Positions 18,097 through 27,703 of a DNA stretch of 64,000 nucleotides are shown one piece after another; the stretch's first letter is position 1; the number at the start of each line of letters is the position of its first letter. Under the pieces are notes generated by a model. The model ran no database searches and had not been told where the DNA came from. It saw only the letters and a list, made by a program, of their open reading frames with translations. Source of the stretch: Longibacter salinarum (GTDB lineage: Bacteria; Bacteroidota; Rhodothermia; Rhodothermales; Salinibacteraceae); assembly GCF_002554795.1 (NCBI RefSeq), contig NZ_PDEQ01000007.1, positions 124,001-188,000 of the forward strand, given 5' to 3'. The position numbers were made by a program, and so were the translations under genes.

Positions 18097-18717
18097 CTAC
18101 AGGGACCGTACGACCCGTGCGGGGTTACCGGCTACGATGGTTCGGGGAGGCACGTCTTGAGAGACAACGCTACCGGCACCGACGACGCTGCCGTCTCCGA
18201 TCGTGACGCCCTTCAGGATGATGCTGTTCATTCCAATGAAAACATCGTCCCCGATAGAGATCGGGCGAGATGCCCCTGCGTTGATATTTCTCCGGCGTTC
18301 GTCGGGGTCGAGTGGGTGGAAGTCGGTATCAACGATTTGAGCGTTTCCTCCAGCAAGTACGCGGTCACCGATGGTAACTTTTGTTTCGGCGACCACGACG
18401 GCCCCGGTAAACCCGCACTCATCGCCAATAGTGATCTCTGCGGACGCACTCCGTGTGGATAGCACGACGGGATGCGTCGGGGCCAACGGGTTTGAGTCTG
18501 TCCATGAGCGAAGGACCAGATCTCTCCCCGCCTTTAATGTGCTTCCGCGATGGCGCTGAATAATCGGACGACCAAAGATGCGCCAGTTCGAGCCCCACTC
18601 GATCCCGTGCCAGGCGAATTGCATACGGATGACGGGCCATGCGAGGCGACGACGTAGCTCGAGACGGGCAAGCCATGGCATGTCGCGAGCTTTCTGCACT
18701 GCCGACGGTCTACTCAT
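18097..18717 (-). CDS. hexapeptide-repeat acyltransferase
   Basis: A 206-residue left-handed beta-helix acyltransferase. Hexapeptide repeats fill the C-terminal half (VTIGDRVLAGGNAQIVD, ISIGDDVFIGMNSIILKG, VTIGDGSVVGAGSVVS), ending DVPPRTIVAGNPARVVRSL as in maltose/galactoside O-acetyltransferases. THPVVLSTRSASAEITIG marks the beginning of the helix. It probably O-acetylates a sugar of the polysaccharide. The stop codon of the sulfotransferase gene lies 2 bases upstream of its start codon, so the two are co-transcribed. Confidence 0.88.
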   Translation of the reverse strand: MSRPSAVQKARDMPWLARLELRRRLAWPVIRMQFAWHGIEWGSNWRIFGRPIIQRHRGSTLKAGRDLVLRSWTDSNPLAPTHPVVLSTRSASAEITIGDECGFTGAVVVAETKVTIGDRVLAGGNAQIVDTDFHPLDPDERRRNINAGASRPISIGDDVFIGMNSIILKGVTIGDGSVVGAGSVVSQDVPPRTIVAGNPARVVRSL

Positions 18718-18719
18718 GG

Positions 18720-19478
18720 TTATGAATTCGCGTGTAGAGAAGACATGCTGATCCAGCGCTCGTAGAGACGTGTTGCATCTGACAAACGTGCTTTAACGGT
18801 CGGGTTTGAATCAGCCTGACGTTCAAAAGCGGATCGAACGCCCTCTTTGATCGCAGATCTTTGCTTACTGGGACCAGCATGATATCCACGCTCCTGATGA
18901 AGCGCCGCCACGTTCTCTGAGGTGTGCTCGAACAAATCGAAGTCTGTTCCGAATTCTTTGTTCAGTGCTGCGGTTACAACACCGATGTCTCCAATCACCG
19001 TCTCAAACGGTGCAATAACATATCGATCGCGATGACGAAGAAGCGAATCGTAAAATGCAATCCAGGCATTTATCTGAAGAGCAAAAGAGATCGCTGGAGA
19101 TTCCGCGGCCTGACTGGGTGAAACGTTGCGGGTTTGATGCCTCAATGCCGTTAGTGATGTAATTGCATCGAAAGGGTCTCTGATTAGAATAAGCGTTGGT
19201 ACACCCAGCTGGCAGGCTCGAATCGCATTCGCGGGGACGTGCGTGTGATGTGCTATTCGAATATTCCCAGTCTGTGCTGCTGAGATTGCGCTTACCGTAA
19301 AGCTATTCGCCGATCGAGGAAATCCCTCAACACAGAGATCGGTGTCTTTGTTGACGAGTAGGTCAGAGTGCCTATTCTTGAAGCGATAAATCGGAAAGTA
19401 CAAACTGGGTCGGGTTCCGAGAAATGTCTTAACACGAAACCGCAATTCTTTTACTCGTCGAGCCAGTATTCGAGACAT
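18720..19478 (-). CDS. sulfotransferase family protein
   Basis: A 252-residue protein with the PAPS-binding P-loop-like motif EGFPRSANSFT near residue 50 and the 3'-phosphate-binding region LILIRDPFDAITSLTALR near residue 95. These mark a cytosolic sulfotransferase that moves sulfate from PAPS to a hydroxyl or amine, here presumably on a glycan. The C-terminal segment (ERGYHAGPSKQRSAIKEGVR) resembles the K-x-G-x-x-G-like region of the family. It is the smallest of five sulfotransferases in the locus. Confidence 0.82.
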   Translation of the reverse strand: MSRILARRVKELRFRVKTFLGTRPSLYFPIYRFKNRHSDLLVNKDTDLCVEGFPRSANSFTVSAISAAQTGNIRIAHHTHVPANAIRACQLGVPTLILIRDPFDAITSLTALRHQTRNVSPSQAAESPAISFALQINAWIAFYDSLLRHRDRYVIAPFETVIGDIGVVTAALNKEFGTDFDLFEHTSENVAALHQERGYHAGPSKQRSAIKEGVRSAFERQADSNPTVKARLSDATRLYERWISMSSLHANS

Positions 19479-19646
19479 AGGTTATGCAGAAGAGTCCAAA
19501 ATAATGGTTCCGGCAGAACGTCGCGAGAATCGTACAGATTCCTCCGCGCTGAATAAAGTTCGATTTGTAGCCTCGGATGCAGCCGAACACGGTTTGCATC
19601 TATATCGTAGCACGGACTCGAATATTCCCGTCCACATACAATATAT

Positions 19647-20753
19647 ATGCGGATTCTCGCGCTTTACACCGACGCATTCGGAGGGTACGGGGGCATTGCA
19701 GCAGCCAATCGTCACTTTCTTCGTGGGCTTTGCGCTTATCCGGGCGTCGAAGAACTCGTCGCTTTGCCGCTGCTTCAACCCGAGCCTATCACTTCGTCGT
19801 TACCTGGCTGCCTTGACCATCGGACAGAGGGGATTGGAGGCAAAAGCACATATCTTCGTGCGCTCACGAAGGTTCTTCTGAAAGATCGAGATTTCGATTT
19901 GGTCTGGTGCGGACACATTCACCTCACACCGATTGCTCTGGTAGCTAAAGCCCTACTTGGTGCTCCGCTCCTCCTTAATATCCATGGTGTGGACGCCTGG
20001 ACGCCTACCCATCGTCGCCTTGTAAACTGGAGCGTGCCGCATATAGATCATGTTATCAGTGTTGCCGATGTAACGAAACGGCGGTTTATCAGGTGGAGCG
20101 GCGTTTCGCCACAAAATGTGGACGTTCTGCCAAACACAATTGACTTCTCCGGTCTAACTCCGGGACCGAAAAGTGACGAGTTAATCGACCGGTACAATTT
20201 GGGCGACGGCCCCGTGTTGATGACGATGGGTCGTTTGGTCGGGCGGGATCGTCGAAAAGGCTTTGATCGGGTACTCGAGGTAATGCCCGAATTGCTGAAT
20301 GAATATCCCGGCCTGACGTACTTAATCGCAGGCAAAGGCCCGGACCGAGAGCGGCTGGAACAGAAAGCGACCGATCTTGGCGTTCGCGATCGTGTTGTTT
20401 TTGCCGGATACGTACCAGAATCGGAGAAGGCAGAGCACTTTCGACTGGCGGATGCATACGTGATGCCAAGCGAAGGCGAAGGATTCGGTCTGGTTATACT
20501 CGAAGCTCTCGCCTGTGGCGTCCCGGCAATCGGTAGCACGTCCGATGGGACGTCCGAGGCACTGCAGCATGGACGGTTCGGTTCGGTTGTCGATCCGGCC
20601 GATCAGGATGCATTGATGTCGGCAATTCGCTCCACTCTCGATGCAAATACATCGGTTGAGTCGGCCGCTGTTCGTTCTTATTACGGTAAAGAGGCTTACC
20701 GAGAGCGACAGCACGCGCTTCTGGACAAAATCCTAGAACCAGACTCGACATGA
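19647..20753 (+). CDS. glycosyltransferase family 4
   Basis: A 368-residue GT-B enzyme and the only plus-strand gene inside the otherwise minus-strand polysaccharide locus. It starts MRILALYTDAFGGYGGIAAAN. The donor domain has LMTMGRLVGRDRRKGFDRVLE near residue 190 and the E-x7-E motif in PSEGEGFGLVILEALACGVPA near residue 275. Such enzymes are retaining transferases using nucleotide sugars. The inverted orientation suggests insertion or rearrangement within the cluster. It converges with the next GT4 gene, 35 bases away. Confidence 0.92.
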   Translation: MRILALYTDAFGGYGGIAAANRHFLRGLCAYPGVEELVALPLLQPEPITSSLPGCLDHRTEGIGGKSTYLRALTKVLLKDRDFDLVWCGHIHLTPIALVAKALLGAPLLLNIHGVDAWTPTHRRLVNWSVPHIDHVISVADVTKRRFIRWSGVSPQNVDVLPNTIDFSGLTPGPKSDELIDRYNLGDGPVLMTMGRLVGRDRRKGFDRVLEVMPELLNEYPGLTYLIAGKGPDRERLEQKATDLGVRDRVVFAGYVPESEKAEHFRLADAYVMPSEGEGFGLVILEALACGVPAIGSTSDGTSEALQHGRFGSVVDPADQDALMSAIRSTLDANTSVESAAVRSYYGKEAYRERQHALLDKILEPDST

Positions 20754-20788
20754 GAGTGGCTAATGACGACTGCGTACGGGTTGATCTC

Positions 20789-21919
20789 CTACGAAATCGC
20801 TTCGTACATCGCTTTTAACTGTTTGCCAATTTGCTCAAGTGAAAATTGGTCTGCCACGATGGTTGGTGCTCGTTTAGCACGATCTGAAAGCCACTTAGGA
20901 TCGTCAAGCGCGGTAGTCAGGGCGGAGCTAATCGCGGGTGTCTCGCGAGGCACGACCTTGCCGAGGTCGTTTGCAGTTACGAAGGCATCTAGCTGGACCG
21001 CGTCTGATATGACCACGGGCAGACCGGCAGCCAGCGCTTCCAGGACAGCTACCCCAAAGTTTTCCTGGTGAGAGGGCAGGACGAAGAGCCAACTCGTTTT
21101 GAGAAGGCGAGCCTTGTCCTCTCCGGTCACGAACCCCGGGAACGATACGCTGTGCTCAATTCCGAGGTCTCTGACCCTGGCATGTAGCATGTCGACGTAT
21201 TCGTCCTCTCCGGATCCCGCGATAATCAATTCTGCTCGTGGGTGCTCTTGCGAAACGTTTTGCCACGCTTCGAGCAGGCCCAGGACGTTTTTCTTCGGGT
21301 GGAGACGTGACATGAACAGCACTGTCGGGTGCTTGGTCTTGTCATCTTGATCTATTTCTTCGATGTCCCCACGCCAAGGAGGTGGAATGACGTGAGATCG
21401 CCCAGTCATAGAAAGATTATGTCGCTTTGCCTCTTCCCGCTCGGCTTCGGTTGTGAAATGAATGGTGTTGGCCTGCAGGAGGGCGGGACGATCCAGTAGA
21501 CGGAAGTATAGATTCTTGAGTTTCGAACGCCTTGAGAACGTGTATTTGGATAAGGTTCCAAACGGCCGCATGACGAGCGGCATGTCACGTGCAGCTGCGA
21601 TTCGCGCCGATATGCTACTGATCGGGTTGAATAACCCGTGCACATGCACGGCATCGAAGCGGTGGCCATTTATGACAAGCCACGTCCATAGTCCTGGTGC
21701 GACCACCCATGCGTGGCGCCCCAGCGAAGTGAATTCGTGTAGGGTGGCGGATGGAGGGAGAGCATTGACAAGCCACTCGCGATCTTCGTTGCCCACACCG
21801 GGCGCAGCGATGTGGGCCGTGATTCCCTGCGTCGACGCGGCCGAGACATAGCCGATCAGAGATTCGGTGGGTCCGCCAAATGCCCGCGAGACATTGGGCA
21901 TCACGTGGAGAACAGTCAT
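20789..21919 (-). CDS. glycosyltransferase family 4
   Basis: A 376-residue GT-B enzyme. The N-terminus HVMPNVSRAFGGPTESLIGY is typical of GT4 proteins that act on O-antigen or capsule units. The donor domain starts at VLFMSRLHPKKNVLGLLEAW (near residue 195), and the E-x7-E motif is in PSHQENFGVAVLEALAAGLP (near 285). Its start codon overlaps the stop of the upstream GT4 gene by 4 bases (ATGA), so translation is probably coupled. It is the last gene of the long minus-strand run that starts near 32 kb or earlier. Confidence 0.92.
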   Translation of the reverse strand: MTVLHVMPNVSRAFGGPTESLIGYVSAASTQGITAHIAAPGVGNEDREWLVNALPPSATLHEFTSLGRHAWVVAPGLWTWLVINGHRFDAVHVHGLFNPISSISARIAAARDMPLVMRPFGTLSKYTFSRRSKLKNLYFRLLDRPALLQANTIHFTTEAEREEAKRHNLSMTGRSHVIPPPWRGDIEEIDQDDKTKHPTVLFMSRLHPKKNVLGLLEAWQNVSQEHPRAELIIAGSGEDEYVDMLHARVRDLGIEHSVSFPGFVTGEDKARLLKTSWLFVLPSHQENFGVAVLEALAAGLPVVISDAVQLDAFVTANDLGKVVPRETPAISSALTTALDDPKWLSDRAKRAPTIVADQFSLEQIGKQLKAMYEAIS

Positions 21920-23121
21920 GAGGGGACGTGCGAATCCATAAGCAGGTCAGTGAGGTGGGCGGTCACGCGCTGCCGGTATCGTTCCCAGGAGTAGGGTTGT
22001 GCATCCCGTCGGGCCTTCGGGGCCATGGAGGCGACATCGTCGCGATGATGAATGCACCAGGTCATTCGGTCAACCCAGGCGTCTGTGTCTTCGGCCGGAA
22101 GGATCCATCCGGACTCGTTCTCCGATATTGCCTGTTTTGCTCCTGTCTGCTCACTCACCATGGCCGGACAACCCGTGGCGAGGGCCTCGACGACGACCAT
22201 CCCGAAGGAGTCGTGCCGGGAAGGCAGGACGAGAGCATCTGCCCGTTGAAATCTTTGGGCCAGTTCCTCATGCGTCAGGCGCCCTAATCGTTCGAGAGAT
22301 GGGGCCTGATTCCACGGGATGTTCGGGTCTTCGCCTCCAGCAACCCATATCTGGTGGTTAATTCCCTGCTGGTCGAGCCGCCGGGAGGCTTCGATCAACG
22401 TATCGATCCCTTTGCGGAGCCCGGCATGCCCTGCAAAGATGAACGTGAAGGGATCATGGGAATGCTTTTCTTGGGCTCCCTCCGTGGAGTGTGAGAATCG
22501 CTCAAGATCGCAGCCTACAGGGATGGCGGCGACCCGGACTGGATCAAAGCCGGCGTCGATATAACTTTGTCGGGCAAGCTCGGATACGGTGAGGACGTAA
22601 TCAGCCTGCTCGATTTCGGCGTCCTTGTGCTCGGTGATGCGCCTGTGTACCGCATCCGACTCCGGATAGTCGTAGTGGCGGTCCTGCCACGCATGGTGAA
22701 AGCTGGCCGCGTCCAGAATGGTCGCCATATCTTGACGGTGAGCTGCCCGAAACGTATGCAGGGCAGCATTCTCATAGCATATAACGGCACCAACGTCGTT
22801 CAGGCTGCTCACGCGGTTAGCACACCACCGGTCGAACCAACGCATGCTGCGGTGCATCCAGTCGACGGTGTGTGCGTGCGGAAGAAGCTTTGCAACTCGC
22901 CGAACGACGGGGGCGACGACGTTGTGTCGAACGGCTTCATCCGGTAGCGGAAGCAGAGAATGCTTCTCCAGAAGGCGGCTCAACGGTTGCAGCCAGGACC
23001 GGGGTGTGAGCGGACGTGCCGGTACACCGGTCCAGTACCCGGCCAGTTGATTCTCGTTGTGCAACGCGAGAGCCAACTGGTGCGAATGCTGACGGTTTGG
23101 GTGTGTGACGAGGAAAGGCAC
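21916..23121 (-). CDS. glycosyltransferase family 4
   Basis: A 401-residue protein. The N-terminal half is divergent (HPNRQHSHQLALALHNENQL). The C-terminal half has FIFAGHAGLRKGIDTLIEASRRL near residue 230 and the donor loop PSRHDSFGMVVVEALATGCPA near 305. The first Glu of the usual E-x7-E is replaced by Asp, which some GT4 members tolerate. It lies 3 bases after the Wzy-like gene and overlaps the next GT by 4 bases. Confidence 0.9.
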   Translation of the reverse strand: MPFLVTHPNRQHSHQLALALHNENQLAGYWTGVPARPLTPRSWLQPLSRLLEKHSLLPLPDEAVRHNVVAPVVRRVAKLLPHAHTVDWMHRSMRWFDRWCANRVSSLNDVGAVICYENAALHTFRAAHRQDMATILDAASFHHAWQDRHYDYPESDAVHRRITEHKDAEIEQADYVLTVSELARQSYIDAGFDPVRVAAIPVGCDLERFSHSTEGAQEKHSHDPFTFIFAGHAGLRKGIDTLIEASRRLDQQGINHQIWVAGGEDPNIPWNQAPSLERLGRLTHEELAQRFQRADALVLPSRHDSFGMVVVEALATGCPAMVSEQTGAKQAISENESGWILPAEDTDAWVDRMTWCIHHRDDVASMAPKARRDAQPYSWERYRQRVTAHLTDLLMDSHVPS

Positions 23122-23124
23122 CTA

Positions 23125-24510
23125 CTATCTAGCCGGTTTTTGAGGACGGTGATGCCGGAGGTAGACTTCTTGTTTGCTCCAGAGCCATACCGCAATCCCA
23201 GCGCAAAGCCAGTAAATGGCTCCATTTATATGGTTGAAGACAATCATTCCGGATACGACGGGTAGAAGGACGACGCTGAATGTCAACACCGCCAGTAACG
23301 TATGCCAGGCATTGTTCGCACGCTTGAGGGCCTGCCATGCAAGCCAGGCGAGGATCACTTTCAGAAACAGGTAAAGGAGTCCGCCCACAATGCCTAATTC
23401 GACAATCACGCGGCCAAATTCTCCTTCATAGTATACACCCGGAATATCGATGCGTCCGCCCGGGGCCAGCGCTCCGGCTCCTTGATGGGTCGCCCCCGTT
23501 CCGTAGCCGAAGAGCCCGCCTACGGACAATTTTTTAGCCGGGTCGGTCAGCATCGACGTAATGCGCGTATCACGGTCGCTGGCTGTTGTTGCTCGCTCCT
23601 CCAGATTGATCCATCCCTCGGATGCCCATGTACTCTGCCCAATTGCGTAGCCTGCAAGGAGGACTAAAATGCTCAAGCCCACCACGGCTGCCCTTCCCCG
23701 CCGATCTTTGAATAGAGCGTACAGGACAAAAGGGAGAGGAACGAGCGCGCCGAGGACCACACTTCTTGAGCCATTCATCGGAGCCACAACAATAGCAAGT
23801 CCGAGTACAGCCACTCCAACCCATTTATACCAGCGATGCTTGTGGAGAAGTCCTGCCAGCGTGGTAGCAAGACCGAAAAACAGGCTGAAGGTAAGAAAAG
23901 CCCCCATCCCTCCTACGTAGCTGAAGGTTCCGGTGATGCGGGGACGGCCAGCTACAGCGGCGAGTTCTTGGTCGTCCCGTACATACTGATTGATCCAGGC
24001 GTCGAGGGGCTGATTGTACTGGTACATCCCGAGTAGCAGTACGGGGACGATGATGCACAATGCAATTGCGATGATCCACCGCTCGGGTCGTCGAACATGC
24101 TCCATGGCTACGGGCATGAGCACGAGAAGCAATGAGTACAGCAGGTAACTGCGAACGCCTACCGCACTCCCGATGACGGTCGGAAAGTTGAAGTTGAACG
24201 CCTGTGCAATCACGACAATAGCGAAGAGCCCCCAGACGGAGGGAAGAACCGTACGCTTGATCGGAGTCGGCAGTCGAAAGTCGCTCCACGTCCCGAATAA
24301 CACAACGGCTCCAATCAGTGCTACATCTTTAGCTACATATAGAGGCGTCGAGAGTCCGGGTAGCCACCATTTGCGGAGCGCACCCTGGAGAATGATTAAG
24401 ACGGAAAACAGCCCAAGCATCCACATCCATCCCGGCACGGATCGGAATCCCGTACGTGTATACGATCGATGTTGCCTCGATCGATTATATGTAGCGCGGG
24501 ACTCCGGCAT
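23125..24510 (-). CDS. O-antigen ligase/polymerase-like membrane protein (Wzy/WaaL type)
   Basis: A 461-residue integral membrane protein with about eleven TM segments. One large periplasmic loop (about residues 300-375, from AIGQSTWASEGWINLEERATT to DIPGVYYEGEFGRVIVELG) precedes the last TM helices. This layout, with VGGMGAFLTF and NGSRSVVLGA segments, fits the Wzy polymerase/WaaL ligase superfamily. In this locus it most likely polymerises flipped repeat units, although a ligase role cannot be excluded. It lies directly upstream of, and 3 bases from, the GT4 gene. The start is placed at the first Met; a start nearer the first TM helix is possible. Confidence 0.8.
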   Translation of the reverse strand: MPESRATYNRSRQHRSYTRTGFRSVPGWMWMLGLFSVLIILQGALRKWWLPGLSTPLYVAKDVALIGAVVLFGTWSDFRLPTPIKRTVLPSVWGLFAIVVIAQAFNFNFPTVIGSAVGVRSYLLYSLLLVLMPVAMEHVRRPERWIIAIALCIIVPVLLLGMYQYNQPLDAWINQYVRDDQELAAVAGRPRITGTFSYVGGMGAFLTFSLFFGLATTLAGLLHKHRWYKWVGVAVLGLAIVVAPMNGSRSVVLGALVPLPFVLYALFKDRRGRAAVVGLSILVLLAGYAIGQSTWASEGWINLEERATTASDRDTRITSMLTDPAKKLSVGGLFGYGTGATHQGAGALAPGGRIDIPGVYYEGEFGRVIVELGIVGGLLYLFLKVILAWLAWQALKRANNAWHTLLAVLTFSVVLLPVVSGMIVFNHINGAIYWLCAGIAVWLWSKQEVYLRHHRPQKPAR

Positions 24511-24756
24511 CCTGATGGGTTATCGTCGGATGGCATTCATGCCACGGGCAAAGAAGAGGTGACGAATGTATGCCCGGCGGGAGGGGTTGATCCTCCTACC
24601 AAAGGCGTACGCACCGCAAGCGATACGCCAGGTGCACGAAGGCACCAGGATTTGCGGATAACTACATTTTTCTACGGAAGGGGCAGCTTCTACTCCCTGT
24701 CTAGTCCGGGGCGAACGTAGCAGAAAGTACAGAGAGGCGTCTGCACGGTTTTATCT

Positions 24757-25752
24757 CTACCCGCATACAGCTTGCGAAAACACATCTAGATATTGATCGG
24801 CAATCGTGTCGATATGAAAGTGCCGGAGGTGTTCCTGGCGATGCGAAAGAAGCTGACTTCGATTCGCCGCGGCGTGGTGAATGGCTTCCGCGAATGTGCC
24901 CGAATCATTCGGAGAAACCAGAACGCCGCAGGGGCCGACAGCTTCCGGAAGACCACCAGTATCTGCGGCGACAATAGCACACCCTGCTGCGATGCCTTCG
25001 AGTGCAACAATACCGAATGGCTCGTATCGGGATGGGATGAGTTGAATCGCTGCGGCCTGAGCGAGAGGTGCGAGATCTTGATGATCAACCCAGCCGTGGA
25101 AGGTTACGCGATCTGCGATTTTCAGCCGGTGAGCGAGTTCCTCCAGAGCATCGCGCTCCGGACCTTCGCCACATATGTCGAGAATGTACCGCTCGTCGAG
25201 TTCGGCTATAGCACGCAAAGCGATATCAGCCCCTTTTACGGACACCAGCCGTCCAACAAATAATAGGCGATGGGATTCGACATCCTGACCCGAGTCTGAG
25301 AAGCTGGGTTCGAATGGGTTGTGAATGACGCTGGTTTGGTCGCGGGGGAGGTCGTTAGCTACTGCTTCGCTGACCGCGATATTCTCGGAAAATCGTGAAG
25401 CAACTCGCTTCATTCCGTTTCGAACACCAATCGTCGAACCCTTCAGTGGAAGCATATTATGGTGAATGACCACCATAGGGGTTTGTGTTATCCATCCGAG
25501 CGGTAGGGTTTTCAGGGAGATGCCACTCTGAACGTATACGTCAGCATTGGATAGCAGGCGCAACCGCGTTGACAAAGAGGGAAGACGATACACCTCGCAC
25601 GCTCTCACCTCCTCGGCGGAACCGATCGGGGTTTGCGTCGCAATCTGCACATCGTGTCCACGGCGCACCCAGGCTTCGGCAAGCTGACGAGCAACGGTTT
25701 CCATGCCGCCAACGGAGGGGTGGAAGACACGGCTTTCCAGCAGTATGTTCAC
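24757..25752 (-). CDS. glycosyltransferase family 4
   Basis: A 331-residue, compact GT-B enzyme. N-terminal SRVFHPSVGGMETVARQLAEA binds the acceptor side. LLFVGRLVSVKGADIALRAI (near residue 165) and PSRYEPFGIVALEGIAAGC with the E-x7-E motif (near 240) form the donor site. It sits 5 bases after the sulfotransferase gene in the same transcript. About 245 unexplained bases separate it from the Wzy-like gene, where I see no gene. Confidence 0.92.
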   Translation of the reverse strand: MNILLESRVFHPSVGGMETVARQLAEAWVRRGHDVQIATQTPIGSAEEVRACEVYRLPSLSTRLRLLSNADVYVQSGISLKTLPLGWITQTPMVVIHHNMLPLKGSTIGVRNGMKRVASRFSENIAVSEAVANDLPRDQTSVIHNPFEPSFSDSGQDVESHRLLFVGRLVSVKGADIALRAIAELDERYILDICGEGPERDALEELAHRLKIADRVTFHGWVDHQDLAPLAQAAAIQLIPSRYEPFGIVALEGIAAGCAIVAADTGGLPEAVGPCGVLVSPNDSGTFAEAIHHAAANRSQLLSHRQEHLRHFHIDTIADQYLDVFSQAVCG

Positions 25753-25757
25753 ATCAT

Positions 25758-26600
25758 CTAAGTCCAGTGAGAGAAATCGAGGTCTGTTATCTTTTCAAGA
25801 CGCTTAATATGAGGGGTGTACACCTCGCTGAGGTGCGATTGAACAGAATCCGAGATGGTGGGGCGCTCCTGGGTAGAGGTGAGGGCGCGTACGCGCGACC
25901 GCAATGTATCAGTAAAGACAGGAAATCTGGATTCTACCTTGTCCTTAACAGGGCGCCAGAGAGCGCGTGCAACCCTGTACAGTCCTCGCTTCTCGATGTA
26001 GCGAGTTTGGTTGTATTGCGGATACTCATCAACCGTCTTATCGGGATCAACACGAATAAAGCGTGCCACGTCTTTTAAGACGGACTGAGTAGATTTCCGT
26101 AGATCTCGACTGAGCAAAATGAGAATCTGCTCTCGATCGAACCGCTCCGTGAATCGTTTGAGCTGCTCATCATAGAAGCCCATTTCAATAATGTCACGCT
26201 CGGCCGTCGTTTGAGGTTCGTGCACTACCTCTTCAAAGGTGCGGTGGGGTTCTATGAGTCCGCAGCGGAGGTCATAGTAATACTGGGAAAACGCCCTTGA
26301 AACGGGATCTCGAAGAACGAAGATGAGCCGGGCATTTGGCAGTGTATCGTGAATACGTCGTGCTGCACGTGGGGCATACATATTCCAGACGGATGCCTCG
26401 CCCACAGCTGTCTCTCCATCATAGTGCTCGTAATGAGCAGAAAGCCACTCAATCCCTTTCTCGTAGTGGTCACGAAAATAGTTCGTTTCCTTCGGGTGGC
26501 TGATAATTACGTCCGGGTGCTCGCGAAGATAATTCGCTAAGGCCGTCGTTCCCGCTTTCTTGGCACCGCAGATGAGAAATGTCGGACGTATGGTCTTCAT
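25758..26600 (-). CDS. sulfotransferase, heparan-sulfotransferase-like
   Basis: A 280-residue PAPS-dependent sulfotransferase. The 5'-phosphosulfate-binding loop CGAKKAGTTALANYLREHP is near residue 12. HPKETNYF follows, and the 3'-phosphate motif LIFVLRDPVSRAFSQYYYDLR is near residue 95. This arrangement matches the Sulfotransfer_1 proteins related to heparan N-/O-sulfotransferases, which act on polysaccharides. It overlaps the upstream gene by one base, so it is tightly coupled in the operon. Confidence 0.9.
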   Translation of the reverse strand: MKTIRPTFLICGAKKAGTTALANYLREHPDVIISHPKETNYFRDHYEKGIEWLSAHYEHYDGETAVGEASVWNMYAPRAARRIHDTLPNARLIFVLRDPVSRAFSQYYYDLRCGLIEPHRTFEEVVHEPQTTAERDIIEMGFYDEQLKRFTERFDREQILILLSRDLRKSTQSVLKDVARFIRVDPDKTVDEYPQYNQTRYIEKRGLYRVARALWRPVKDKVESRFPVFTDTLRSRVRALTSTQERPTISDSVQSHLSEVYTPHIKRLEKITDLDFSHWT

Positions 26601-27703
26601 CAGCGTGCAACGGATTGAATGATTTGAAGGAACGTACGGGCAGCGACCTGCGAAGAGGCCTGTTCTTCATACCAGAATCGAGCGTTATTCGCTACTCGTG
26701 CCGCTTCATTCCGTGGAATACGTTTTCTGTTTTCTTTCAGCCGGATGAAGTGCTCATCTTCTTGTATCACGGCCGTTGGCTTTGCTTCCGACAGCACCAG
26801 AGGCAGAACGCCATGAGCGATGTAGCTGCTCCAGATGCCCGACTTGGTGAGATAATCCGCGGGATACGAGAGAAGTCCGGCGCGTGCCTGTTTGAACAGA
26901 GATCCGATTTCGTCTACGGTAGCAATGCCACGTTCCTGAACTGCGATATCTCCTATTTGGTCAGGGGCTGCACCGGGCGGACCGATATCAATGACGAGCT
27001 TCACCCCCAGGGACTGTAACTGCAGGACGCGAGCTTTGTCGAGGTGTTTGTAGAGCCTCTCTTTCTTGTTTCGTCCACCGAACACGACTGCATACGAACT
27101 CCGCGCTCCCCAATCTGGTACGGAGTCCGGTTCACCCACGTTGGAAAATACGGGTTGAACGTGTACAGGTATTTCAGACCGGGTGTGTCGGCGAAGCCAG
27201 GTTGCAGAGCCGAACCGGTTCGTGATGACAGCTTGACTGACTTGGGCCAAACGGGCGGCGATGTATCGTTGGATAGGGGAAAGCCAAAAGGCGCTCGTCC
27301 AGGGCGGTCCCGAAGCGTACAACTCATGAAACATCGTAACGATAGGAATCCCTGTCTGAGAGGCAGCACTCAACCCTTTCAATAGCCAGTACGGGGCGCC
27401 GCGTTTTGCATATCCATACCCAGAGTACTCGAGCAAGAGCAGATTAGGCCCCGCTGTGGTTTGCGAACTCTTCCATATACTTTTCTCCAGCTGTGAAGAG
27501 CTCTTACATCCAGCAATGTCGATTACATGAAACTCTGTTTCCGGCGCTGATTCGTTATACGTTCCGGCTCGGATGAGCACGGGAACGACAACGCCACGCG
27601 ATTTTGCTACCAGCCGTTTTGAAAGAAGAGTTGTATAGTCTGCAATTCCGCCTACGGTCGGGGGTAATTCGGGCGCGATATGGATTAGCCGCAAGGATGT
27701 CAT
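26600..27703 (-). CDS. divergent GT4-like glycosyltransferase
   Basis: A 367-residue protein. The N-terminus LIHIAPELPPTVGGIADYTTLLSKRLV is a clear GT4-type start, and IPIVTMFHELYASGPPW is another acceptor-domain element. The C-terminal domain is divergent: instead of the classical E-x7-E loop it has SYPADYLTKSGIWSSYIAHGVLP, and GRNKKERLYKHLDKARVLQ replaces the usual donor-domain beginning. The fold is therefore likely but activity is less sure. It overlaps both neighbours by one base. Confidence 0.75.
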   Translation of the reverse strand: MTSLRLIHIAPELPPTVGGIADYTTLLSKRLVAKSRGVVVPVLIRAGTYNESAPETEFHVIDIAGCKSSSQLEKSIWKSSQTTAGPNLLLLEYSGYGYAKRGAPYWLLKGLSAASQTGIPIVTMFHELYASGPPWTSAFWLSPIQRYIAARLAQVSQAVITNRFGSATWLRRHTRSEIPVHVQPVFSNVGEPDSVPDWGARSSYAVVFGGRNKKERLYKHLDKARVLQLQSLGVKLVIDIGPPGAAPDQIGDIAVQERGIATVDEIGSLFKQARAGLLSYPADYLTKSGIWSSYIAHGVLPLVLSEAKPTAVIQEDEHFIRLKENRKRIPRNEAARVANNARFWYEEQASSQVAARTFLQIIQSVAR

